Positions 24,520 through 35,313 of a stretch of 64,000 bases of DNA are shown here, one piece after another. The notes below the pieces were generated by a model, which did no database searches, had not been told where the DNA came from, and saw only the letters and a program-made list of their open reading frames with translations. The translations under genes were made by a program, and so were the position numbers. Position 1 is the first letter of the stretch; the number at the start of each line of letters is the position of its first letter. Source of the DNA: Galeruca laticollis (taxonomy: Eukaryota > Arthropoda > Insecta > Coleoptera > Chrysomelidae). The stretch spans positions 51,423,813-51,487,812 of the forward strand of contig OY998176.1 in assembly GCA_963921935.1 (NCBI GenBank), read 5' to 3'.

Positions 24520-27440
24520 TGGCCCAAGGTCCAACGGGATAGCCGACCGAGGGCTTTTTTCGCGGTGTGACAGCGATAAGAACAGAACAGAAAATCCGAA
24601 ACAAGTCAGAAGAGGAGAAGGACAATGGGACTAGGGTAAAGGTTGGGTGCAGGAAAATATACAGAGAATCACAGGAATGGAAACGGAACATGGAAGAAGA
24701 TAAGATAGAAGAAGGAAACAAAACATAATACAAAAAAACCAGCAGCACAAAGCACAGACAGGAGGGCGGAAAAAAGGAAATTGGACCAAGCAATGAAAAA
24801 GAAAACGAAAACGGAATCAACGAACAAGGAGAAAAAGCAATATTAAAAATAGGAACGTGAAATGTAAGTGGTACGTACGCTTAAGGAGCACTGAAATTTA
24901 AACTCAGAAAATAGACAGATACCAAATTCATATATTGGCAATTCAAAAAACAAAACAAAAAGGAGAGTTTGTAAGCGAAGTAGGAAACTGCATACTCCTC
25001 AATAGTGGAGAACAACAAGAAATTTAAGAACAGGATTTATGATAGCCAAAAACAATGCAGGGAGAGTGGAAACATTTGAAGCGATATCCGAGCGAACGTG
25101 TTACTTGCATATTAATACAGACATAGAAAATATGAGCATTCTAAACATACACGCACCAACAGAAGGGGAAGAAGGTTAAATACAGGAAAACTATTACGAA
25201 GAAATGGAAGAAGCATTCAACATGATGCCAAAGAAAGACATCGAAATAGTAATAGGCGGCGCCAACGCAAAAATAGACAAAGCGGGTATGTATGTACTAT
25301 TAATTGGAAAATACAGCAAACACAACGAATCACATGATAATGGAAAGAGACTGATTAATTTTGCATCCGAGATGGGTATAGTTATTCCCAGCACGAAATT
25401 TGAACACAAAGAAATCCACAAAGGAACATGGTTAGCACCAAACAAGAAGTACTTCAATCAAATCGATCATTTCCTAATAAAAAATAATCAACAAAAAGAG
25501 TAGAAAACGTGGCAACGTACAGAGGAGCAGATGTGGACAGAGACCACTTTATAGTGGTCGCGAAAATAACACAAAAAGGAAGGAAAAGCAGAAGTGCATA
25601 TCAATAAGAAGGCAACTGGTGCAAAGGCACATAGATAACAAAACAACAAAAAGATAATACGAAGAAGAATTGAAGAAAAGCCTAGAGCAACAACAGAGAC
25701 ACAATGTAAATGACGGATGGAGACATTTAGAGAAAACTATAAAAATTCGGCATGGAAAATAATACCACCGATAATTAAAAGGGAAAAGGAGAAGAATGGT
25801 TCGATGCAAAATGTAGAGAAGAAATTAAAAAGAGAAGCCAAGCCAAACAGAAAATGTTACAAACTGGTACATATAAAGACAAAAGGCAGTACGAAGAACA
25901 AAGAAGATATGCTGGGCAAAAAACGAAAAGGAGTGGAGGACAAAATAAAACGTATAAAAGAAAATTTTGTAGATAAAGGTATGAAGAACTTTTTCCAAGG
26001 AATAAAATATAATAAAGGGAAAACTGAACAGAGAACCGAACCATATATGTATAAAGAACAAAAAATGAGAAATAATAATGGATGAAAGCGTTATGATACG
26101 AAGACGGGAAGAGTACTTCAAAGAAATATTAAATAAAGAAAATGAGAACAAGCAGTGGGAGGAGCTTACAACCCAAAATAGACATAACGATGGAGAGAAA
26201 TCACTACCATAGAGAGAGGAAATCTCAGAAATAATACGAAGACAAAAGAACGGCAAATCTCCTGGAGAAGACGCAATAGAACTAGAGCTGATAAAATACG
26301 GCGGACAAGAGACAATGCCAGAAACGTGGAAACCTCAATAACGGTACCAATTTACAAGAAAAGGCAAAAGAACGAATGCAGAAACTATAGAGGAAAAACT
26401 TGTTTGGAGACTATCAGCGCGGATTCAGATCTGGAAGATCAGTTATATTTTCACTCTGAAGCAAACGCCAAGAATGGGGTACGAATGCGATCTACCAATC
26501 TATGCCATTTTTATAGACTTCCAAAGGACTTATGACACAGTAAATGGAAAATCCCTATACAGTATTATAAATGATCTAAGCATCGCAACTGATAAGTGTT
26601 ACCAAAATGACACTCGAGCGTACAACAACTAAGATCAAGGCGAACCAAAAAACATTAGAACGCTTCGAGACTAATCCAGGATTAAAACAGGGAGATCCGT
26701 TATCCACGTTTAACATTGTATTAGAATGGATAATGCGCAAGCAAGATAATACGCGGACGATGTAGTACTGCTATCAACATCAGAAAACGAACTGAGAAGA
26801 ATATGCAGAGCGTTCATAAAAACAGCAGAGACAATAAACCTGCGAGTCAATGAAGACAAATCGAAGTTTATGAAAATGGCAACACCTCAAAGGAAAGGAG
26901 CAACGAGGAATTTTCCAATACAACTGAATGGACAAAAAATAACGAACTTCGAACAAGTCAAAAGCTATGTATATCTCGGCGTGGTTATCAAGAACGACGG
27001 TGACGAAGGAGGGAATTTAGAAACTAGGCTGATGAAAGGAAGTAAATAGGCAGGAGCATTGAACAAGATAATAAGTTCAAATAAAATCTCAAGAAAGACA
27101 GAGATACATCTGCTCAAATCAGTAATAAGACCAACAGTAATCGACGGAAGCGAAACGTGGGGAAAAAAGAGGGAGATATGTGGCTAAGATGAACGAATAA
27201 CGGAATACAGAATGTATTTGAGGAACCAGAACTGAGTAAAATAATAAGATCCAGAAGAATAGGTTGGCTGCAGCACGTACAGAGAATGTCAGATGGTAGA
27301 ACGACCAAAAAAGTGATTGATATACAACAAGCCGGAACAAGAGAGGCAGACCAAATAAAAGATGGTACCCAGAAGTGATATAAAACCTAAGAGAGAGTGA
27401 AATCCAGGACTGGAAAACGAAGGCAACGGATAGGAAGGAA
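24520..27440 (+). mobile_element. LINE-C: RTE-like non-LTR retrotransposon, full-length but heavily decayed
   Basis: Endonuclease pieces appear from 24,850 (GTxNVSGTY), LAIQKTKQKGEF and ILNIHAPTEGEEG. The best open stretch is 25,204-25,503 (DIEIVIGGANAKID, then HKEIHKGTW and NQIDHFLI), which are AP-endonuclease motifs of RTE-like LINEs. RT pieces follow: RQKNGKSPGEDAIELELIKY (26,240 on), AIFIDFQRTYDTV (26,505 on; catalytic Asp), YADDVVLLST (26,752 on) and SYVYLGVVIKNDG. A C-terminal GSETWGKK segment is at 27,150. There are at least a dozen frame breaks. Confidence 0.8.
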
Positions 27441-30009
27441 ATCACAAACTACCTAAAACAAGGTATCTGTATCTCAGTTTTGAGTACAGCTAGGAGGCAT
27501 CGCCCCGAGTCAACTATTTTCTGACATTTGAAAATTCACATTTTGCATTAAAAATAAATTACTGTATATTAAGGGTGACTTTTCATGGTTTGATTTACAT
27601 GCCGTAGACAGTTTGTATTGGGCATTGTCAGCGTGGTAATTTTTGAGCTCAGTTAAGTTGACTCCTTCCACCAATAGATATTTTGAACAAAAACATATAT
27701 GGTCGTAATGCACTCCTAATGCACCAATATGCTCCATGAATGATTTTCTTTCCAGTACATTCCCCGAGAGACTACATCCATTTATTTATGGGGTAGAGGG
27801 GGGTAAATAAATTGTAGCGCGTTAATAAAATTATAACTATTTACCAAATATATAATCCTATGTCAGATGTGGCAGACGTATTTTGTTGGATATAGAATCT
27901 AGGCTTTTTCAAGACTACAATATTCTGTTCGATCTTATAAAGATGTGCAGGCGGTCGCCTGTCACTAGCTTTTAGACAGTGGAGATGGGTGGAATACACA
28001 AATACCAATACTGAAAGTATTTATATATCGCGCCATAAGATTCTCACCGCTTGGCACAGATGTTCGACTAGAATGTTAAAGAGCCAACTAAATTGGTTTT
28101 TGTCAACAGAATAATAAATCTATACTCTACCTGATTATCTGATACCTATTTACCACAACCAAACAACGGGAGGGTAACTAAATAAAAGGTCAAAATACCT
28201 GGTTGTGAATACAATAGATTTTAATGAGGACTTTAATTACTGTTCACCTAATATATGAATTGAGTCTACACCAAAAATAACAAATATTACCTGAATTGGT
28301 CTACACAAAATTAAGAAGGTGACCTAAGTCACAGTGATAGAGAAATATTTCCTCAATCTTGAATATTACATCACAACTTATTGTAGTAAAATAATATTAA
28401 ATAATGCAATATGAATCTGAATTTGCTCTATGCAAAAATCAAAATGATAATGAACTATTCCTTCAAACCTGAATAGTACATAGCAATTTAATGTGATTAA
28501 AAAATGTTTTAAAGGTGAACCAGTAAGTGGCGTCTACCCAGTTCTCCCGATGTGCGCACAACGAGTTTACAGCGTAGGTAGGTGTAGCTCACCATTATAT
28601 CATAATAAATGCTTAAAAAAGCTTGTACGTTGAACAAGTATTATCCAAAAAAAATAAGAAAATAAGTGCACGCACCTTTTAAATATAAATAGATATAAGA
28701 AAGAAATCGATAACAGTAATAAAAGTAAACTTAACACTTACCTGCACTGGACGGTATAACAGTCACAGCTCCTTATCCAGGAAACATTTAATTACTTAGT
28801 ATGTCGTCAGGGTACTCGTAGCTCAGGTAAATAGGGAACCTCTCGACTATCCTAACCCGTCACAAGAAACCTCTTTCACTCTAGAGATTTTCTCTATAAT
28901 CTTCTCAGCAGTCTGCTGATGAAAGACACATCCAAGTAAATATAACTTCGTAGGAAAATATAATTCGATGAGTTTAGTCAACGTAGGGTCTGAATACCAC
29001 CCACAAATAGGGCTACCAGTCTCTCTGGGGTGATTGCTCCCTATACAGGAGGCGGTACCGGTCTCAAATTCTACTCCTGCAATTCCAACAGGCCAATTAC
29101 ACAAACCCAGTACCAGAAAAAGCGCATGGGAACTTCTCAAAATCCCCAAAATGGGTGAAGAATAGCAATTTTCAAATAGGAAAGTTCCACACGTACCACA
29201 ATGAGATGGGACCCCGATTAAACAAACCTAAAAATGAATTGTAACTAGCATGGTGAACAAATTAATACTCGATGTCAAAATGAATGAAAACCAAAAGAAC
29301 TACATTTTCGGCTACTTCTTATAGAATACAAAGAAAAACTCAGCATATGAAAGCAAAATTCTCGAATAATTCTATTATCCAAGACATACATCTTTTCAAA
29401 TACATCTATTAGCCAAGACATACAGAATGTATATCTATCTCATTTCCAAACACAGCCGAGCTGAACAAGACAAGGATAAACAGAATGATCCTATAATCGC
29501 TGCGTAGCGGGTGTCTACCTTCGAGCTTAGAAATAGAAGTAAAATTTAAATAATAACCTTTAAAAATAACTTAGTTGGTCGATCCACCAACCCGATATTA
29601 TGAATTCCCAAAAGACATTGCTAAATATCTCATCAGACAGTAAAAATAGAAAATATACAATTCAATCTCAGTTGAAAAGTAGCAAAGTAGTTGGCAACAT
29701 AACGAATCCAAGGCCCTACAATATAAGAAGAATACTGGTTTGACATTAAGCACATGTTAGCCTATGAATTACAATAACAAACCTACTTGTAAACAGATAT
29801 GAAAATTCCACAACAAAAGACAATACAAATGCCCCCTGCAAGACAATATGGGCACAGTGTATGTCAACCTGGAAATACGACTTGACAAGGATACTATGAT
29901 GAAGGTTTTACATCCAGAAACGCAAATAATAGAAGGAAAACACTAGCAAAAGTAGGTAACACATTATAACCAACCATACATAATAATAGAAATATTTCAT
30001 CTTTTTCAG
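27441..30009. other. Intergenic stretch, no supported gene
   Basis: The longest ORF (28,847-29,149, minus, 100 codons) begins with a hydrophobic, signal-peptide-like N-terminus (ALFLVLGLCNWPVGIAG), but I recognise no family and no splice partners. The rest is AT-rich without clear repeats. Confidence 0.4.
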
Positions 30010-31159
30010 GAGCCATTAGGAATGATACCCAGTACAGGGTATGTATGTATTTGTACTAGCACTACAGACCGTGCAGGTCCATGGCTGATGTTTTAACACT
30101 AGCGGTGGGTGCTCGGAGTCCCATACGAAACTCTTCTGCGACAATCTACTAAGTTCAATTGCCACTTTCGCACAGACTATCCGGATGCCCACTACTTTCT
30201 TGTGTTCTGCACCTATTTCCAATTTGCACATTATTAACTTAACCTTTCCATGGCTTGGTTGACGACTTGCCTCCATCCCATCTTGTCATTTGTCTTACTT
30301 TTCCATTTTCTCATATTAAGTCTTCGTAGGTCCTCTTCAACCTCCGCTTTCCATCTTGTTCTGGGTCTACCTCTCATTCACCTTCCTCCTATAGAACTAC
30401 ATATCAATATTTCCGGTAGCCTTCCTGTTCCCATTCTTTCTACATGTCCTAACCATCTTAGCCATTGAGATTTTATCAACAATCGGCCATTTTCATAAGT
30501 TTTCTCATGCAGACTATATCTTCCGATTGTTGGCATATACGTCTCCTCTTTACCTATCCTGGCGTTGGCGTCTCCCAATACGATTTTCAAATCATAATTG
30601 GGGATAGCCTCAAATACTCTGTTAAGATTACTATAGAATTTTTCTTTCACTTCTATATCCTTCTCTTCTGATGGTGCATGTATGTTTACAAGTGTAATAT
30701 TGTGATACTCTCCTCTTATTCTTAAAGTGCACAATCTTTCTGAGATGGGTTTAAAACCCATGACCATCCATTTTAGTTTTTTCCTAACTATAAAACCAGT
30801 CCCTAACATTCTGTTTTCGCCCCCACTATTAAAGAATACATAATCTGCCATTCCTTGTAAGCCTTGCCATAGTTGTTTAGTTTCTGGTAATGCTATGATA
30901 TCAAAATTATATTTTCCAGATTCTTGGTCCAACTGTTTCAATTTTCCTTCTTCATATGACCCTCTGATATTCCATGTTCCAATTTTATTATATGTTATTT
31001 GATCTTTTATGCTTTTTCTTTCATTTTGTGTTTTTCCTGTTGCTATTTCGCGCCAGTTTGTTTTCGTTGTTCCATTACATATTACTTAGGTTATTTTTTT
31101 GATTTATACTTATGTAAACTTTTCTGTGTGTGGCTTTCAGCTTGCTTTCATTTTGCATA

Positions 31160-31182
31160 GGGTAAAGTACGGATACTTGCCC
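31160..31182 (+). repeat. Left TIR of Tigger-B
   Basis: It matches the reverse complement of 34,035-34,057 in all 23 bases. The TIR itself is partly symmetrical (GGG...CCC ends). Confidence 0.95.
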
Positions 31183-31401
31183 TAGGCGGATAGACGCCCC
31201 GTTGTCAGCCATCTTGTAATAGAATAGTTGCGACGTTTTTCAAATACCGCGTTCCAAGCGTCTTACGTTCCATACCTTAGTCACAAAGTAGCAAGCGTCT
31301 GGAGTGCACGTGGGCGTTGCAACAGAACGTTAAATACCGAACTATTTCTAAAATATCCGAATAGTTTTGTGCCGTTAATTTGGATCGTTTGTAAAATCAA
31401 G

Positions 31402-31666
31402 GTAAGTAAAGTTTATTATGGTTTAAAGATCGAAATAGGTTAAATCGTGTATATATTTTGATTTTTTGGTGTAATTAAAGTCATTTTGATTAAACAAACT
31501 TGTTAGAGGGCTGGGGCATCTATCCGGACGCAATGGGATAGTTGCCCTGTTGAGTGGTACGGATACTTGCCTTTGGGGGATAGATGCCTCAATTATCAAG
31601 AACTGTGTGTGACTTTAGACTCACTTATAATTAATAGCAATAATTGATTAACAATATTTTTTACAG
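31402..31666 (+). other. Predicted 5' UTR intron of Tigger-B
   Basis: A strong donor (CAAG|GTAAGT at 31,402-31,407) and a polypyrimidine acceptor (TTTTTTACAG ending at 31,666) lie just before the ATG at 31,670. This is a prediction from splice-site consensus only. Confidence 0.5.
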
Positions 31667-31669
31667 ATA

Positions 31670-33472
31670 ATGCCTCGTCGATATACTCGAAAAGTTGGCA
31701 TTGCTCCTCGAGCAACCTGGTCAGAAGAAGCTCTAAAACAAGCTGTAAGTGAAGTAGAATCTAAAGCAATGAGCATCAATGCAGCCTCCAAACAGTTTGG
31801 TGTTCCTTCACGTACATTAAGGCGACGTATGTTAAAAAAGGACTACATTAAACGTGGTCTCGGAAAAATTCCTGCTCTTGGTTACGATGTAGAAAAAAAA
31901 TTAGTTTTACATATTAAGAAATTGGAAAAAGCGGGCTTTCCATGTACCCGAACTGATGTTAGAAAATTGGCATTTCAGTTAGAACAACAGTTAAATATTA
32001 AACATAATTTTAATGTAGGTTCAGAAATGGCTGGAAAACAGTGGCTACAAAGCTTTTTAGAAAGACATGAAACTTTAAGTGTTAGACAAGCAGAAGGAAT
32101 GTCTCGAGCTCGAGCACTAGGATTTACAAGGGAAGAAATTGAATCTTTTTTTAAACTGTATGAGGAAACTTTAAGTCAACACGATCTTTTTGACAAGCCA
32201 GGTCATATTTTTAATATGGACGAGACTGGTGTACAAATGAACAACAAACCCGGAAAAGTAATCGCTACCAAAGGAAGCAAATTGGTCCAACACATAACTT
32301 CTGGAGAAAAAGGTGAAACCATTTCGATTGTTACGTGCAATAATGCAGAAGGAGTTTTTCTACCACCTGTGTTAATCCTTAAAGGAGTAAATAAAAAACC
32401 GGAATTTTTGGACGGTTTACCACCTGGATCTAATGTATATATGAGTAAAAAATCTGCTTACATAAACTCGGAGCTATTCATGAAGTGGTTGGTAGAACAT
32501 TTTATTCCTCGCAAACCTCAAGGTAAAGTTGTGTTACTACTTGATGGTCATGGTTCCCACTGCAACGATATTAATATGTTGGAAACAGCAGCTCTACATG
32601 ACATAATTCTTTTGGGACTTCCCAGTCATACAACACACGGTTTACAACCGTTAGATCGTTCCTTTTTTAAACCTTTTAAAACATTTTATGCAACAGAATT
32701 GCGTCAGTGGATTGTTGCAAATAAGGAAAGAAAAATTACGAGATATCAAGCTGGAAGACTAATTGGTGCTGCTTGGATCAGGGCAACTTCTACGGTCAAT
32801 GCTCTATCAGGTTTCAAGGCATGTGGAATTTTTCCGTACAACCCCAACGCTATACCTGATCATTATTACACGGTAGCAGATGCTTCCCAGTATTCTACGG
32901 AGAATGCTGTTACTACTAATATGTCTGAAAATAATTTAACGACACCAACAGAAAACGCAGACACTTTGCCAATCAAGGAAAATTTACTCGTTCCCATGAA
33001 TTCCCCACCCTCCACATCTACAAGTGAACCGATGTTTGGATCTAATACTGTAGAAAAAGCGTCTTCTACCAGGCAAGCAACTGAAAAAATACCAATTGTT
33101 ATTGAATGCTCCCCCTCTACATCTAAAAGTAAATCAGTTTTATTAGATATTAGTCCAACTCAACAACTTCTGCAGCTATCTCCAATTCCCATTGTTGCTA
33201 AAGTGCCAAGTAAAAGAAAAAGACAAGTAGCACAATTATTAAATTCTCCCACTGTGATTAACGAAAAGAAAAAGAAAATTGAGGAAGCTTCACATAAAAG
33301 TCAGGAAAAAGAAAACAAAAAGATCAATAAGACAAATAAAGGTAAAACATCAAAAGGAAAAGAAATAGTTAAACCAACTACCCTTCAAAACGTTACTAAT
33401 CGAAAAGAAAATTATAAGAAAAAAGAAAAGAAAAAGAAAAATATTGACATTCACTCCTCCTCTTCGGAATAA
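31670..33472 (+). CDS. Tigger-B transposase (HTH_psq, CENP-B-like HTH, DDE_1), 600 aa
   Basis: Residues about 10-55 form a pipsqueak-type HTH (TWSEEALKQAVSEVES, SINAASKQFGVPSRTLRRRM). A CENP-B/Tc5-type HTH follows (about 75-160, ending ERHETLSVRQAEGMSRARA). The DDE_1 catalytic core shows Asp184 (NMDETGVQM), Asp292 (LLLDGHGSH) and Asp329 (GLQPLDRSFFKPFK), a DD36D spacing. The protein should bind the element ends and catalyse cut-and-paste transposition at TA in the nucleus. The C-terminus is lysine-rich (VPSKRKRQVAQLL, repeated KKKK), a likely nuclear signal. The start follows an acceptor-like tttttacag. The stop at 33,470-33,472 looks secondary, because homologous coding sequence continues in frame. 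Confidence 0.95.
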   Translation: MPRRYTRKVGIAPRATWSEEALKQAVSEVESKAMSINAASKQFGVPSRTLRRRMLKKDYIKRGLGKIPALGYDVEKKLVLHIKKLEKAGFPCTRTDVRKLAFQLEQQLNIKHNFNVGSEMAGKQWLQSFLERHETLSVRQAEGMSRARALGFTREEIESFFKLYEETLSQHDLFDKPGHIFNMDETGVQMNNKPGKVIATKGSKLVQHITSGEKGETISIVTCNNAEGVFLPPVLILKGVNKKPEFLDGLPPGSNVYMSKKSAYINSELFMKWLVEHFIPRKPQGKVVLLLDGHGSHCNDINMLETAALHDIILLGLPSHTTHGLQPLDRSFFKPFKTFYATELRQWIVANKERKITRYQAGRLIGAAWIRATSTVNALSGFKACGIFPYNPNAIPDHYYTVADASQYSTENAVTTNMSENNLTTPTENADTLPIKENLLVPMNSPPSTSTSEPMFGSNTVEKASSTRQATEKIPIVIECSPSTSKSKSVLLDISPTQQLLQLSPIPIVAKVPSKRKRQVAQLLNSPTVINEKKKKIEEASHKSQEKENKKINKTNKGKTSKGKEIVKPTTLQNVTNRKENYKKKEKKKKNIDIHSSSSE

Positions 33473-33676
33473 GAAGAATCCGAACTGTCCCATACTAGTG
33501 ATGAACTAAATGAACAGTGTCGCGAGTGCCTTGAAATCTATGGTACCACTAAATCTACTGCTGATTGGATTCGATGTATTTCGTGTGAAAAATGGTTGCA
33601 CGAAAATTGCACTCTTTATGGCGATTTCTGCAACAAATGTGGCCGTGCAGAAAAAATTAAAAATATAAGAAAATAA
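33473..33676 (+). pseudogene. In-frame C-terminal zinc-binding tail of Tigger-B, beyond a stop codon
   Basis: Directly after the TAA the same frame stays open for 67 codons and ends at TAA 33,674-33,676. It starts acidic (EESELSHTSDELNE), continuing the Ser/Glu-rich end of the transposase, then gives C-x2-C (QCRECLE), DWIRCISCEKWLHENC and FCNKCG. The Cys/His spacing resembles the PHD-like zinc motif found at the end of many pogo/jerky-type transposases; Tigger-C (48.3 kb) has the same motif. The TAA therefore probably truncates the protein, unless read through. Confidence 0.8.
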
Positions 33677-34034
33677 TAGGGGTGGGGTGTAAATTTTTCT
33701 TAATACCTATCAATAAGGTGGGTACGATAGTGAAATAGTTTGAGTTTTTTCTTTTTATTGCTTTAATATAAACAAGTTTTTGAAATTAATATTTATTTAA
33801 TGCCCTATTTCTATTTGGGGCGACTATCCCTCTCTAGCGAGGCAACTACCCCACCTCTGGAGGATAGATGGCCAAAAAAATGGTAAGTAAAATAACTATC
33901 CCTCTTGTCGGTGATCCAGTATAGACAAACGAACTTTTGTGGAAAAATAGCTAAATATATACACTAAAACGTAGTATAATTTACTTTCAGAAAATAAGAC
34001 AAATTTTCCATTTATTAATTTTTTTCAAAAAGGT

Positions 34035-34057
34035 GGGCAAGTATCCGTACTTTACCC
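34035..34057 (-). repeat. Right TIR of Tigger-B
   Basis: Perfect reverse complement of 31,160-31,182, followed by the TA duplication at 34,058-34,059. Confidence 0.95.
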
Positions 34058-34059
34058 TA

Positions 34060-34606
34060 ACCTTCCTCTTATCGTCTCCACTATTAAGTTCTACTAGGCA
34101 TGTATTCTCTCCCAGTTTTATTGCGGTATTTACTGCTACTTTAACCCCTATCTGCTTTTCTATAAAATTTTGCATTCCCTCCCGCAATGCGGTCTATTGG
34201 TATCCATTGGGAGTCCTTGAACTACTATATTTTTCTTTGATTTTCCATTTTCCAGTTTCTGTAGTTTTTCACTGACAGAGTTAACTTGCTTCTTTAGTTC
34301 ATTCATTTCCTCACTAGCTCGGTCATTACCTCTTTTCCACTCTTTGATTTGATTCATATACACCTTCTGTTCTTCTTTGCTTTTCGGTTTGATGCTCTCC
34401 ATATTTTTTCCTTGTTGACCTTTTATCTCTTTCATATCGGCTGCTAGTTGGTTCATTAATGTCCACATGTCCGACATCATGTTTGCATTTTGATCCTCTT
34501 TTCTTGGCGTTCTCGATATTTTTTTTGATCTTCTAAATGTACCTTCGTCCATTTCATCCGCCTTCCATTTCCCATCATCAGCCGTATAATCATCTGAATC
34601 TATCAT
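34060..34606 (-). pseudogene. LINE-D ORF1 N-terminal part (coiled coil + RRM start)
   Basis: The ATG at 34,606 begins MIDSDDYTADDGKWKADEMD. A long coiled coil follows (KSKEEQKVYMNQIKEW..., MNELKKQVNSVSEKLQKLE), then KKNIVVQGLPMDTN, the first strand of the RRM-like domain. After a frameshift near 34,185 the frame continues as MQNFIEKQIGVKVAVNTAIK to NSGDDKRKV, where the Tigger-B TA insertion occurs. Such proteins coat LINE RNA. On the other side of Tigger-B (31,157 down) the frame resumes as MQNESKLKATHRKVYI, a typical RRM ending, so the interruption is clean. Confidence 0.78.
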
Positions 34607-34640
34607 TGTTGGCAATTATTTATTGTTATTTCAATATTCT

Positions 34641-35274
<634 letters not shown>

Positions 35275-35313
35275 GCAGCTTATTCAACCATTTTGTTATG
35301 GTGTAGTCTCCCT

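Larger units (their letters stand above)
31158..34059 (+). mobile_element. Tigger-B: near-intact pogo/Tigger-like transposon
   Basis: Perfect 23-bp terminal inverted repeats (beginning GGGTAAAGTACGGATACTTG) lie at 31,160-31,182 and 34,035-34,057, flanked by TA at 31,158-31,159 and 34,058-34,059. The element encodes one long transposase ORF with a predicted 5' UTR intron. Subterminal regions repeat GGATAGATGCC-like motifs in both orientations, and a 15-base internal copy of the TIR sits at 31,558-31,572. Identical TIRs and an almost open ORF indicate recent activity. It is inserted in LINE-D ORF1. Confidence 0.95.
30010..34640 (-). mobile_element. LINE-D: RTE-like LINE lacking most of its RT, split by Tigger-B
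   Basis: On the minus strand: ORF1 (34,606 to 34,060, then 31,157 to about 31,100), an AP endonuclease (about 31,000-30,490: WNIRGSYEEGKLKQ, IIALPETKQLWQG, LVNIHAPSEEKDI, KIVLGDANARIGKE) and a LINE C-terminal tail (30,480-30,247: QWLRWLGHVERMGTGR, RGRPRTRWKAEV, stop). The endonuclease (YENGRLLI) is joined directly to the C-terminal tail, so the whole RT is deleted. A 2.9-kb transposon sits in ORF1 at a TA. Confidence 0.82.

Noticed and set aside
28847..29149. 100-codon ORF with signal-peptide-like start
   Set aside because: No recognisable domain, splice partner or conservation evidence; kept only as a note in the intergenic entry.
30016..30276. 86-codon minus ORF next to the LINE-D end
   Set aside because: It lies in the LINE-D 3' UTR and overlaps the C-terminal tail in another frame; no independent support.
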